NCBI RefSeq assembly: GCF_003966715.1
Contig: NZ_AP018907.1
Span: 794,001 to 858,000 of the forward strand
DNA from: Blastochloris tepida
GTDB taxonomy: Bacteria > Pseudomonadota > Alphaproteobacteria > Rhizobiales > Xanthobacteraceae
Length of the DNA: 64,000 nt
Direction of reading: 5' to 3'
Below are positions 7,986 to 17,075 of this stretch, piece after piece. The notes under the pieces are model-generated. The model had not been told where the DNA came from and ran no database searches. It saw only the letters and a list, made by a program, of their open reading frames with translations. The stretch's first letter is position 1. Every line of letters begins with the position of its first letter. The translations under genes were made by a program, and so were the position numbers.

Positions 7986-8948
7986 TCACCCGCGATCCCG
8001 CCACTGCACGGGCGACAGGCCGAACTCCCGCTTGAAGGCCCGGCTGAACGCCTCCTCCGACTCGTAGCCGACCGCGTGCGCGAGCTGGCACACCGTCTTG
8101 GCCGAGTCACGAAGGTGCTGCTTGGCGGCCTGCAAGCGGCATACCGTCAGATAGCGGATCGGCGGGACACCGACCAAAGCCGTGAAGCGCTCGACAAAGG
8201 CGCTCCGCGACAAAGCGACGGCCTTCGCCAACGCCTCGACCGACCAGGGCGCGCGGATGTCGCGGTGGATGATGGCCAAGGCCCGGCCGACATAGGGGTC
8301 TCTCAACCCTCGCAGCCAGCCGAGGTCATGATCGGTGTGCGTCGACGAATAATGGCGGACGGCCTCGACGAACAGCAGCTCCGACAAGCGCGACAGCACG
8401 CTGGAGGTCGGCAATTTGCCGGCGGCGAGCTCACCGGCGGCGAACCGGACCGACGCCTCGATCCAGTCCCACGATGACACTTGGTGAAGATCCAGCTTCA
8501 GCACCCTCGGCAAGGTCGCGATCAGGGGATTTGACGTCTCCTCGCTGCCGAGGAAGCCGCAAACGAGACGCGTCGCATCGCCGCCTCCGCCGTGGAAAAT
8601 GCGGGCGAGCCCGCCATCCGGGGACACTTGGATCAAATCCCGCGCGCTCACCGGTTCGAGGCCGGCCGCGCTGGCCAGCGTGTGCAAATCGTTGCGCGGC
8701 AGCAGCACAACCTCGCCGGCGTTGACCACGAGCGGCGGCTCGCACTCGACGGAGAGCAACAGTCGGCCTTCGAAGACGACGTGATAGGCGATCACTTGGC
8801 TGGCTGACGAAAGGAACGACAGATAGTCCTCAGCCGTGATCTTCGCCGTGACGCACCACGGCGCGGTGAACCGCGAGTCGAGAAAGATGCCGCCGGTCAG
8901 GCGAACCGAGCGAAGCACGTCCGAAAGCGGGTCCATCGCTGCTGTCAC
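7986..8948 (-). CDS. AraC-family regulator with N-terminal cupin domain
   Basis: The 320-residue protein has an N-terminal cupin-type sensing domain (about 20-190, AraC_binding/cupin_6 type, with LLLSVECEPPLVVNAGEVVL) and a C-terminal double helix-turn-helix (WSVEALAKAVALSRSAFVERF and CQLAHAVGYESEEAFSRAF). ATG at 8934-8936 (MDPLSDVLRS) is an equally good start. It is divergent from the methyltransferase and acetyltransferase genes at 9101-10662, which it may control. AraC regulators with this cupin often sit beside small-molecule modifying enzymes; the ligand is unknown. Confidence 0.87.
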   Translation of the reverse strand: MTAAMDPLSDVLRSVRLTGGIFLDSRFTAPWCVTAKITAEDYLSFLSSASQVIAYHVVFEGRLLLSVECEPPLVVNAGEVVLLPRNDLHTLASAAGLEPVSARDLIQVSPDGGLARIFHGGGGDATRLVCGFLGSEETSNPLIATLPRVLKLDLHQVSSWDWIEASVRFAAGELAAGKLPTSSVLSRLSELLFVEAVRHYSSTHTDHDLGWLRGLRDPYVGRALAIIHRDIRAPWSVEALAKAVALSRSAFVERFTALVGVPPIRYLTVCRLQAAKQHLRDSAKTVCQLAHAVGYESEEAFSRAFKREFGLSPVQWRDRG

Positions 8949-9100
8949 CCCTCAAATTGGACGATTGATCAGGTGATCCGGCCGCGCGGTCATTCGTTCG
9001 CGGCGTGGCGGCTGCTATCCATGTCTCCGAGACCCGCGCATGGGCCGGGATCCTCCAACAAGGCCGCGTGCGTCGGCCGCGACACCACAGGGAAGAGACC

Positions 9101-9916
9101 ATGACCACAACACTTGTCAGACCGGATTTTGCCGCCATCAAGCAACGCCAGCAAGCGACTTGGGCCGCCGGTGACTACGCCGTGATCGGCACGACGCTGC
9201 AGATCGTCGGCGAACGCCTGTGCGAGGCCGTCGACGTAATGGCCGGCGAGCGCGTTCTCGACGTCGCTGCTGGCAATGGAAACGCCACGCTTGCGGCAGC
9301 GCGCCGCTTCGGCCGCGTCACATCGACGGACTATGTCGCGGCGCTGCTGAAGCGTGGCGAGGAGCGGGCCGTGGCCGATCGGCTCGACGTCGCATTCCAG
9401 CAGGCCGATGCCGAAGCACTGCCGTTCGAGAACGGCAGCTTCGACGTCGCGCTGTCGACCTTCGGCGTCATGTTCGCACCGGATCAGGACAGGGCGGCGG
9501 CCGAGCTCTCGCGCGTCGTTCGGCGGGGCGGGCGCATCGGCCTGGCGAACTGGACGCCCGAGAGCTTCATCGGCCAGCTCTTCAAGACCCTCGGCCGGCA
9601 CGTTCCGCCACCGCAAGGGCTCAAATCGCCCGCACTTTGGGGAACCGAGTCCCGGCTTGCCGAGCTGTTCCCGGGCCATCGAATCGAGGCATCCCGCCAA
9701 GTCTTCAATTTCCGCTACAGGTCCGCGCACCATTGGCTCGACGTCTTCAGGACCTATTACGGCCCGACCAACCGCGCGTTTGCGGCGCTCGACAGCGACA
9801 AGCAGGTGGCCCTCGAAATGGACATCATCGAACTGCTCGATCAGGCAAACCGCGGCAGCGAGGATACGCTGATCGTGCCGAGCGAGTATCTGGAGGCGGT
9901 GATCACCAAGGCATGA
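9101..9916 (+). CDS. Class I SAM-dependent methyltransferase
   Basis: The start at 9101 (MTTTLVRPDFAAIKQRQQ) follows gggaagag; a longer frame upstream lacks a ribosome site. The 271-residue protein has SAM motif I VLDVAAGNGNATLAAA (about 52-67), an acidic motif II position in TSTDYV, the QADAEALPFENGSFD motif and the post-motif RRGGRIGLANW. This places it in the Methyltransf_11 (UbiE-like) group. The substrate is unknown. It is divergent from the AraC regulator and is followed 160 bp later by a GNAT gene in the same direction. Confidence 0.85.
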   Translation: MTTTLVRPDFAAIKQRQQATWAAGDYAVIGTTLQIVGERLCEAVDVMAGERVLDVAAGNGNATLAAARRFGRVTSTDYVAALLKRGEERAVADRLDVAFQQADAEALPFENGSFDVALSTFGVMFAPDQDRAAAELSRVVRRGGRIGLANWTPESFIGQLFKTLGRHVPPPQGLKSPALWGTESRLAELFPGHRIEASRQVFNFRYRSAHHWLDVFRTYYGPTNRAFAALDSDKQVALEMDIIELLDQANRGSEDTLIVPSEYLEAVITKA

Positions 9917-10077
9917 TCGAGGCCGGTGTCGCGGGATGGGTGACCAGGATGTGATCTCCGGCGTGCCCACCAGATGCGCCAACGAGGCCGGCGCCGACCG
10001 GCGCCGCAGCCGCCCGCTCTCGCAGCGCTTGCAGCGACGCGCAGACCAGTTCACGGCAGCCTCAGAAAGGAGACATC

Positions 10078-10662
10078 ATGTTGATCGAACCGCTCGCGCT
10101 GCACGTCGTTACGGCGGATTTGACCGGGCGGGCTGACGCGCTCGCGACCATCGTCGAAGCCTTCGAGGGCGATCCGGCGTGCCGGACCCTCTGGCCGGAA
10201 CGCGCTGCGTTCCGGCGGCACTTCCCGCGCTTTGTCGAGCTCTTCGGCGGGCCGGCGCAGGTCGACCGGACCACGGACGGTGCCGGAGCGGCACTCTGGC
10301 TCGCGCCCGGTGTCGAGGTCGACCCCGAACCCCTGATGGCGTATCTGGAGGCCAAGTTGCCCGAGGACCGCAAGGATGCGCTATTCGCCGGGCTCGAGGT
10401 CCAGGCGGCGCTGCACCCGCACGAGGCCCATTGGTACCTGCCCTTCATCGGCGTCCGCGCCGCGGCGCAGGGCCGAGGCATCGGGGCGGCGCTTCTCGCC
10501 CATGGGCTGACGCGCGCCGACCGCGACGGCCTGCCGGCCTATCTCGAGGCGACGAGCCGGCGGAGCGTTCCGCTCTATCGGCGCTTCGGCTTCGAGACGA
10601 TCGGCATCGTCGAGAGCCCCGGCTACCCGGAGATCTTCGCAATGTGGCGTCCCGCCCGCTGA
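10078..10662 (+). CDS. GNAT-family N-acetyltransferase
   Basis: ATG 10078 follows the ribosome site aaaggagacatc. The 194-residue protein has the GNAT acetyl-CoA loop VRAAAQGRGIGAALLAHGL (about 128-146), the preceding LPFIGV strand, and the C-terminal SVPLYRRFGFETIG motif. The acceptor is unknown. It lies in the same direction as the methyltransferase and may share its transcript. Confidence 0.85.
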   Translation: MLIEPLALHVVTADLTGRADALATIVEAFEGDPACRTLWPERAAFRRHFPRFVELFGGPAQVDRTTDGAGAALWLAPGVEVDPEPLMAYLEAKLPEDRKDALFAGLEVQAALHPHEAHWYLPFIGVRAAAQGRGIGAALLAHGLTRADRDGLPAYLEATSRRSVPLYRRFGFETIGIVESPGYPEIFAMWRPAR

Positions 10663-10796
10663 CCCGCTGACGCCGGGGCGCGGAGTCATGCGCCACCTTT
10701 CGTCCAGCGGTCCAGGCAGCCGTGCGGCCTCGTCCGTCCAAGCTGCCGAATTGAAAGGAGCATGAACGTGAATTGCGGTCCGGCACGCTCAGGCTT

Positions 10797-10905
10797 AGAG
10801 TAATCTCCGATCTGACTGCATCAGATCGGGCGCTCTGACTTTCGAAATTATCGCGTCGCATTCTCTTTCGCAAAAATCGGCGCCCACATTCGCGGAGAAT
10901 GCTCT
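10797..10905 (+). repeat. Dispersed palindromic repeat, family A copy 4 (diverged)
   Basis: A diverged unit (tccgatctgactgcatcaga ... cgcggagaatgctct). It is about 7 bp longer than copies 1-3 and contains several base changes in the middle part. Confidence 0.75.
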
Positions 10906-10908
10906 GGC

Positions 10909-11480
10909 GGCGTGCTTCCAGCCCCATGTTGAACGGCGTTGCGATCGTTCGGCGGACGCAAGAGAAACCGCCAGCCTGCAGTACCGTGCGGAGCCGCGCC
11001 TCGCCGGCCTGGGCGCCGAGCGCCACGCCGCCCTCGTGGCCGGCCGAGCGAGGCCGCCACGCACAGGCTTGTGTAGAAGGTGCGGCCGGCCGGGTCGCCA
11101 TGTCGTGCAGCGCGTCGAAGATCGTCCCGAGGTCGAAGCTGGCACCTGCGAAATCCTGCGCCCGCACCACATCGAATCGAACATTGCCGCGGCCGTTCGG
11201 ATGGGTGCGGGCACGTTCGATCGACGACGCGTGGAAGTCGATGCCGACGAACTCGGAGCCAGGAACGCCACCGCCATGATCAGGGTCGAGGCGCCGTGGC
11301 CGCAGCCGACGTCGACCACCCGGGCGCCGGCCTCAGGCTTGGCGACAACGCCGTCGAGCGCGGGCAGCCACTCGTCGACGAGATACGCCCCCAGGTACTC
11401 AGGGCAAAGGGGGCAGTTGGCTGCTCCCGGCGGACCGGCCCGATCTCTTCAGCCCATCCGAGCGGCGCTCGGATGCCATG
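10909..11480 (-). pseudogene. SAM-dependent methyltransferase, decayed
   Basis: Pieces of one methyltransferase occur in order but in different frames. They are LGWAEEIGPVRREQPTA, then LVDEWLPALDGVVAKPEAGA, SAM motif I VVDVGCGHGASTL, then GSEFVGIDFHASS after a frameshift, VRAQDFAGASFDLGTIFDALHDM, and finally GGVALGAQAGEARLRTVLQA and TPFNMGLEAR. About 40 residues are missing after LHDM. The family is the class I methyltransferases whose C-terminus acts on an unknown small molecule. With several frameshifts and a deletion it cannot make a working enzyme. Confidence 0.75.
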
Positions 11481-11517
11481 ACAGGTACAGGGGCGCAACC
11501 GGCCGCGCGTTGCCGCC

Positions 11518-12663
11518 TCAAGACGGTGCGAGTTGTCGGCCGATGGACGCAAGCAGGAGATCGTAGGCGCGATCAACGATGTCATCCAATGACCTCGTCT
11601 TCACGAACATCGCCCTCGCTGTCGCGGCCAGCTGCTCGCGGTTCGGCAGTTGCGGTAGATGCATGGTCGCCAGCACCTCCGCGGCACGGTCTCGAGTACA
11701 GGACAGTGTCTCCTGCAGCGCCGACAATTCGGCACCGCGCAGCGCGGTGGAAATGGCAAGCGCGATCTGCTCGGCATTGAAACGCGCCGCGAGGTCTTCC
11801 GCGGCGCGACCGTTCGTCCGCGAGCCGAGCCGCTGCTCGTTGCGTAGAACCTGCTCCGGAGGCGCCTTCAGATCCCGGACGATGCCGAGCCAGGAGAGCA
11901 TCCACAAAACGTAATAGGCGGGATCGATCTCCCACCATTTGAACCCCTGGCGGGCGCTGCTCTGGAAGGCGTGATGGTTGTTGTGCCAGCCCTCGCCCAT
12001 CGTGGCCAACGCCAGCAGCCAGTTGTTGCGGGAATCGTCACCCGTCACGTAGCGCTTCTTGCCGTGGGTGTGCGCCAGGGAATTTATGCAGAAGGTCGCG
12101 TGATAGAGCAGCACTGTGCTCAAGAAGAACCCGACCACCAGGCCTGACCATCCGGCGAGGAGGAAGCACAGCCCGGCCACGGTGATCGCCGGAAGCAACT
12201 CGAGCCGGTGCAGCCACATCAATTCAGGATAGCGCGCAAAATCGGCGATCTTCGTGAAATTGGTTGCCTTGTGCTGACGATCGAAGATCCACCCGACATG
12301 GCTGTAGAGAAAGCCCTTCTGCCGGGGCGAATGCACATCGTGCACCGTGTCGGAATGGAGATGGTGATGGCGGTGCTTGGCCGCCCACCACAATACGCTC
12401 TTCTGGGCGCTGCTCTGGGCCAGGAACGCCAGCACGAACTGGAACACCCGGCTGGTCGAATAGGCCCGATGGGAAAAATAGCGATGATAGCCCGCGCAGA
12501 TTGCGAACATTCGTAGCCAGTAGAGGCTCACGCAAAGGATGACCGCTTCGAGGGTGATGCCGGTCCAGATCGCCGCGATGCAGCTCAGATGGACAAGCAC
12601 GAAAGGAATGGCTGCCGGATAGACGATATCTTCGTGCGATTCGTCGAGGCTCTCGTGGTTCAT
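11518..12663 (-). CDS. Acyl-CoA/acyl-lipid desaturase (delta-9 type)
   Basis: The 381-residue membrane enzyme introduces a cis double bond in acyl chains. It has the three His boxes of the fatty-acid desaturase family: HRYFSH (60-65), HRHHH (97-101) and HNNHH in GEGWHNNHHAF. Pairs of hydrophobic helices lie before box 1 and between boxes 2 and 3. The C-terminal ~100 residues beyond the usual desaturase core (SALQETLSCTRDRAAEV onwards) form a separate tail. A decayed copy of this tail is found at 36315-36570. The enzyme needs an electron donor, which is not encoded nearby. The start follows no strong ribosome site. Confidence 0.9.
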   Translation of the reverse strand: MNHESLDESHEDIVYPAAIPFVLVHLSCIAAIWTGITLEAVILCVSLYWLRMFAICAGYHRYFSHRAYSTSRVFQFVLAFLAQSSAQKSVLWWAAKHRHHHLHSDTVHDVHSPRQKGFLYSHVGWIFDRQHKATNFTKIADFARYPELMWLHRLELLPAITVAGLCFLLAGWSGLVVGFFLSTVLLYHATFCINSLAHTHGKKRYVTGDDSRNNWLLALATMGEGWHNNHHAFQSSARQGFKWWEIDPAYYVLWMLSWLGIVRDLKAPPEQVLRNEQRLGSRTNGRAAEDLAARFNAEQIALAISTALRGAELSALQETLSCTRDRAAEVLATMHLPQLPNREQLAATARAMFVKTRSLDDIVDRAYDLLLASIGRQLAPS

Positions 12664-13188
12664 GCTGGCGATTTTTCCATTTGATATAACCTATGACCAG
12701 ATTACGTCCAATCGACGGCTCCTGAGTGATATCTATAATTATTTGATTGAATCACTTTGTTTCGTTGGCCAGCGTCAAATTTTGCGGATGTCGCACCATT
12801 TAGCGCAACATCAGAGCGCTGTTGGAAAATGATCTAGCGCCCGCTAAAATTCGCGGCTCTTCACACAAGCACCCAATTATCGCTGCATGAACCAATGTTC
12901 GTAAATATAACGCGGCGATGTCACTGTTTGTTCGGAACAGAAACACGAAAATTTCGCGACGACTGCGCTACACTATGGGTCGTCCGCGACAATCGTTGGC
13001 TGGGTGATTTGGCGCGCGACGATGTGGAACGGATCGGGATTTGATGGCGATGACCGACTGTCACCCTCCGCCACGTGCCCCAGTGCGGAACATGGTCCGG
13101 TTCCATCGGTTGAAGGGGGGCCCCGACCCGATTGGCGGGTGGAACTCCCATAGCCCACACCGAATTGCTTTTGAGCGAGGCCATCGTG
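12664..13188. other. AT-richer intergenic stretch, no gene seen
   Basis: About 520 bp between the divergent desaturase and a small hypothetical gene. It is distinctly less GC-rich around 12670-12960 and probably holds the desaturase promoter. GGAAC-N16-GGTT at 13087-13111 is one base from the EcfG consensus. Confidence 0.5.
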
Positions 13189-13443
13189 ATGCCGATCGTC
13201 CGTATCCGGTCTGAATTTGCCGCCAGAGCCGAAGCCGCAACCCTTGTCACCGAGCACGGACGCAATGCGTTCTACGAAGCGCTGCGGGCATGGCGCCGCG
13301 GATGCGCCGACGGTGGACGTTTTTGGGCCGCCGTGACTCGTCACATCTGCTCCCCCGGCGAAGCGCTGTCCGGGCGCTGCCATCACGGGACAGGCAAGGA
13401 TGACAGCCCTCGCCGCTGCCTCTGTTGCCCGTGGCGTCCTTGA
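13189..13443 (+). CDS. Small hypothetical protein
   Basis: The likely start is ATG 13189 (MPIVRIRSEFAARAEAATL), giving 84 residues. The core LVTEHGRNAFYEAL ... RFWAAVTRHI matches a second tiny protein of this window (30192-30419: LIGQHGVQARAVAL ... RFWSAVVRKL). The two are therefore paralogues of one small-protein family with an HG-x-x-A ... R-F-W signature. Related short alphaproteobacterial proteins with this pattern have no known function. The last ~30 residues are Cys- and Arg-rich and may be out-of-frame read-through after a frameshift. Confidence 0.45.
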   Translation: MPIVRIRSEFAARAEAATLVTEHGRNAFYEALRAWRRGCADGGRFWAAVTRHICSPGEALSGRCHHGTGKDDSPRRCLCCPWRP

Positions 13444-13634
13444 AGCCTCCCGGAGCATTCCCCGCAACAGGGGGACTTGGCCTCTGCTGAAGATCGAGGG
13501 GCCGCTGCAGTGAGCATTCGACAACTCAAGAACTGATTGCAACGGTCAGCTTTCGCTGCCGTCGGCCCAGTTGTCGCCAAATTGCCGCGCGGCCAATTCT
13601 CGCTCGCAGGCGATCCACCCGAAATGGCGCGGAT
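13444..13634. repeat. Intergenic stretch with family C repeat fragment
   Basis: The piece caacggtcagctttcgctgc (with cgtcgg following, about 13538-13565) is one end of the family C repeat found whole at 38343 and 48668. No gene is seen here. Confidence 0.5.
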
Positions 13635-13659
13635 GGAACAGGTCGAGGGCGAGACCGTT
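13635..13659 (+). promoter_or_regulatory. Perfect EcfG-type promoter for the glycosyltransferase operon
   Basis: GGAAC (13635-13639), 16 bp, then CGTT (13656-13659). This is exactly the published consensus of the alphaproteobacterial general-stress sigma factor EcfG. It lies 71 bp before ATG 13731 and points at the glycosyltransferase/debranching-enzyme pair. Confidence 0.7.
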
Positions 13660-13730
13660 TCATGACCAAGACCGCTATCCGTATTTTCCTCAGGCGCCTC
13701 AGGCTGCGCCTGAATGCCCCCGAGGATGAC

Positions 13731-14849
13731 ATGAGGATTGCCCAGGTCGCGCCTTTGATGGAGAGCGTGCCGCCGAAATATTATGGCGGGACCGAGCGTG
13801 TGGTACACTTTCTTACTGAAGCGCTCGTCGACCTTGGCCATGACGTGACGCTGTTTGCCAGCGGCGATTCCGTCACCCGCGCCGATCTTGTTCCGGTGGT
13901 ACGCAAGGCGCTGCGGCTCGATCCGGCCGTGGCCGATCCGGTGCCGTATTACTTGCTGATGCTCGACTGGCTGAACAGCCGCGCCGACGAGTTCGACGTC
14001 CTGCATTTCCACATCGATGCCTTCCACTTTCCGCTGTTCAACGGCCGCCGCCACCGTACGGTGACGACGCTGCACGGACGGCAGGATCTGCCCGATATCG
14101 GCGCGCTTTATCGCGGCTTTCCCGGCATGCCGCTGGTCTCGATCTCGAACCACCAGCGCACCCCCGTGCCGGATGCGAGTTTCGCTGCCACCATCCCGCA
14201 TGGTCTGCCAAAGGATCTGCTGGCGCCGACCTTCGATCCGCGCGGCGGCTATCTCGCCTTTCTCGGGCGGATGTCGCCGGAGAAGGGCCCGCTCATCGCA
14301 ATCAGGCTGGCACGCGCGCTCGGCCTGCAGCTGCGCATGGCGGCCAAGGTCGACAAGGTCGATGAGCAATATTTCCGGGAGGTGGTGCATCCCGAGATCG
14401 CCTGTGGCGACGATGTCGAGTTCATCGGCGAGATCAACGACCGCGACAAGGCGAGGCTGCTCGGCGAAGCGCAGGCGCTGCTGTTCCCGATCGCCTGGCC
14501 CGAGCCGTTCGGCTTGGTGATGATCGAGGCCATGGCGTGTGCGACACCGGTGCTCGCCTTCCGTGCCGGTTCGGTGCCGGAGGTGATCAAGGATCACGTC
14601 ACCGGGCGCATCGTCGACGATTTCGACGGAGCACTGCGCGCGATCCCCGAGTTGCTGGCGCTCGACCGCCGGCGTATCCGCGCCGAGTTCGAGGCGCGCT
14701 TCACCGCCGAGCGGATGGCGCGCGATTATGTCGATGTCTATCGCGGTCTGGCGCGGACCATTGGCAGGCCGGCGCTGCGGCCTCGCCTGATCGTACAACG
14801 CCCGACAGCCGCAGCTCACGTTCTGCAGAGTGAGGTTCATGCCGGCTAA
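13731..14849 (+). CDS. Glycosyltransferase family 4
   Basis: I start at ATG 13731 (MRIAQVAPLMESVPPKYYGG), where the family conservation begins; the longer frame from 13662 overlaps the promoter -10. The 372-residue protein has the GT-B fold pattern: N-terminal GGTERVVHFLTEALVDLGHDV with LFASGDS, and C-terminal EX7E region PEPFGLVMIEAMACATPVLA. It would transfer a sugar from an activated donor in the cytoplasm; the acceptor is unknown. It overlaps or abuts the debranching-enzyme gene downstream, and such pairs recur in stress-inducible polysaccharide or glycogen loci. Confidence 0.88.
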   Translation: MRIAQVAPLMESVPPKYYGGTERVVHFLTEALVDLGHDVTLFASGDSVTRADLVPVVRKALRLDPAVADPVPYYLLMLDWLNSRADEFDVLHFHIDAFHFPLFNGRRHRTVTTLHGRQDLPDIGALYRGFPGMPLVSISNHQRTPVPDASFAATIPHGLPKDLLAPTFDPRGGYLAFLGRMSPEKGPLIAIRLARALGLQLRMAAKVDKVDEQYFREVVHPEIACGDDVEFIGEINDRDKARLLGEAQALLFPIAWPEPFGLVMIEAMACATPVLAFRAGSVPEVIKDHVTGRIVDDFDGALRAIPELLALDRRRIRAEFEARFTAERMARDYVDVYRGLARTIGRPALRPRLIVQRPTAAAHVLQSEVHAG

Positions 14850-17031
14850 GACAACGGCCGTCACCGAACTGCTGATCGACACCGTCGGCGAGTCCCCGTT
14901 CTACATTCCCGCCACCGGCCCCTCGGCCCGCCCGCGGCGAACCTTGAAGCATGGCGACTGCTTCGCCGTGCTGGATTCCTACGGCGATATCGGGGCATCC
15001 CAGGGCGGCCCCGATGGCTTGTTCTTCCGCGACACCCGCTATTTGTCGCGGCTTGAGCTGATGATCAACGGCACCCTGCCGCTGCTGCTCGACTCCACCG
15101 TGCGCGACGACAATCTGGCGCTGGCGGCCGATCTGACCAATCCGGATGTCTATTTCGACGGTCATGTGGTGCTGCCCAAGGACACCATCCACATGGTGCG
15201 CTCGGTGGTGCTGTGGAAGGGCGTCGCCCATGTGCGGCTGGGCTTGCGCAATCACGGCGAACGGCCGGTGCGGCTTGGTCTCGCCTTCATCTTCGCAGCC
15301 GATTTCGCCGATCTGTTCGAGGTCCGCGGGGCGCGCCGCGAGCGGCATGGCCTCATCCAGACGAACGTCACCTCGCCGTATGATGTCAGCATGTCCTGCG
15401 CCGGACTGGACGGGCGCACGCGCACGACCACCATCTGCTTCAACCCGGCGCCGGAAACGCTCGGCGCCACCGCTGCCTCCTGGCGCGTGACCCTGGCGCC
15501 AAACCAGAGCCGGTCGTTGTTCCTGCAGGTCGCCTGCGATCCGCAGGCGGGCAAGCCCATCGCCTTCGGCGCGGCGATGCTGGCGGCGCATCGCTCGCGG
15601 CGCGCGCTGACGCGGGACATGGCCAGCGTTGAGACCAGCCATCAGGTGTTGAACGAGGTGCTGCGCCGTTCGATGGCCGATCTTGCCATGCTGACCACCG
15701 AGACATCGGAGGGACCCTATCCCTATGCCGGCATCCCCTGGTACTCGACGACGTTCGGCCGCGACGGCATCATCACCGCCATCGAAATGCTCTGGGCCGC
15801 GCCCAGCATTGCGCGAGGCGTGCTGGCGCGTCTCGCTGCGCTGCAGGCCACCGAAACCGACCCGGTGTGCGACGCCGAACCCGGCAAGATCCTGCATGAA
15901 ATGCGCGGCGGCGAAATGGCCGCGCTCGGCGAGGTTCCGTTCTCGCGCTACTACGGCAGCAATGATTCCACCCCGCTGTTCCTCGTCCTGTTCGGCCTCT
16001 ATGTCGAGCGAACCGACGATCTCGCGACGCTGCGGGCGTTGTGGCCGGCGGCGCTCGCCGCGCTGCACTGGATCGACAATTACGGCGATCGCGACGGCGA
16101 CGGCTTCGTCGAATATGCCCGGGCGACCGAGAACGGTCTGACCAATCAGGGCTGGAAGGACAGCCATGACGCCGTGTTTCACGCCGACGGGCGGCTGGCC
16201 GAGGGGCCGATCGCGCTGGTCGAGGTTCAGGCCTACGTCTATTTTGCCAAAACCCTGATGGCGCGGCTCGCCCGCCGCCTCGGCCTCGCTGACGCCGGCA
16301 GCCAGCTCGACGACGAGGCAACGCGCCTCGCGACCAAGTTCGACGAGGCCTTCTGGTGCGAGGGCATCGGCACCTACGCCTTGGCGCTCGACGGCTCGAA
16401 ACGCCGCTGCGAGGTGCGCACCTCCAATGCCGGCCATGTGCTGTGGGCCAGGCTGGCGCCGCCGGACCGTGCCGCGCGCGTCGCACATGACCTGATGAAG
16501 CCGGATTTCTTCTCTGGCTGGGGCATCCGCACCGTCGCCAGGGAAGAGAGGCGCTACAATCCGATGTCCTACCACAATGGTTCGGTCTGGCCGCACGACA
16601 ACGCCATGATCGCGGGGGGCATGGCGCATTATGGCGCCTGCGAGGCGGTGCAGCGGGTGTTCGCCGGCATCCTCGACGCCGCCGCCTATATGGAGCTGCG
16701 CCGTCTGCCAGAGCTCTATTGCGGCTTTCGCCGCCGCGCCGGGCGCGGCCCCACGCTTTACCCGGTGGCCTGCTCGCCGCAGGCCTGGGCGTCCGCCACG
16801 CCGTTCTCGCTGGTCCAGTCCTGCCTCGGCCTGGAGCTGAATCCGGGAACCAGCGAGATCCGCTTTGTCAATCCGGTGCTGCCGCCGCAGCTCGATTGGG
16901 TGCGGCTGCGCAATCTCCATGTCGGCACTGCTACCGCCGACGTGCTGGTGCGTCAGCTCGGCAGCGGCGTCTCGGTGGATTTTGAGCGAGCCCTCGGCGA
17001 TGCGCAGATCACCGTGAAGATGACTCGATAA
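14839..17031 (+). CDS. Glycogen debranching enzyme-like amylo-alpha-1,6-glucosidase
   Basis: The start is ATG 14839 (MPAKTTAVTELLIDTVGES) or ATG 14830; both overlap the glycosyltransferase end, so the genes are translationally coupled. The ~730-residue protein has the N-terminal beta-sandwich GDE_N domain (about 35-230, with GLFFRDTRYLSRLEL) and the (alpha/alpha)6 catalytic domain (about 280-680). The catalytic domain has the motif PWYSTTFGRDGIITAIEMLW and the acidic RDGDGFVEYAR segment. It should release glucose at alpha-1,6 branches or act on a related stress polysaccharide. It sits under a perfect EcfG promoter. Confidence 0.88.
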   Translation: MPAKTTAVTELLIDTVGESPFYIPATGPSARPRRTLKHGDCFAVLDSYGDIGASQGGPDGLFFRDTRYLSRLELMINGTLPLLLDSTVRDDNLALAADLTNPDVYFDGHVVLPKDTIHMVRSVVLWKGVAHVRLGLRNHGERPVRLGLAFIFAADFADLFEVRGARRERHGLIQTNVTSPYDVSMSCAGLDGRTRTTTICFNPAPETLGATAASWRVTLAPNQSRSLFLQVACDPQAGKPIAFGAAMLAAHRSRRALTRDMASVETSHQVLNEVLRRSMADLAMLTTETSEGPYPYAGIPWYSTTFGRDGIITAIEMLWAAPSIARGVLARLAALQATETDPVCDAEPGKILHEMRGGEMAALGEVPFSRYYGSNDSTPLFLVLFGLYVERTDDLATLRALWPAALAALHWIDNYGDRDGDGFVEYARATENGLTNQGWKDSHDAVFHADGRLAEGPIALVEVQAYVYFAKTLMARLARRLGLADAGSQLDDEATRLATKFDEAFWCEGIGTYALALDGSKRRCEVRTSNAGHVLWARLAPPDRAARVAHDLMKPDFFSGWGIRTVAREERRYNPMSYHNGSVWPHDNAMIAGGMAHYGACEAVQRVFAGILDAAAYMELRRLPELYCGFRRRAGRGPTLYPVACSPQAWASATPFSLVQSCLGLELNPGTSEIRFVNPVLPPQLDWVRLRNLHVGTATADVLVRQLGSGVSVDFERALGDAQITVKMTR

Positions 17032-17075
17032 CATCAGCGGGCTTTGTGGATCTGAACAGAGGTCGCCGGAGAGAA

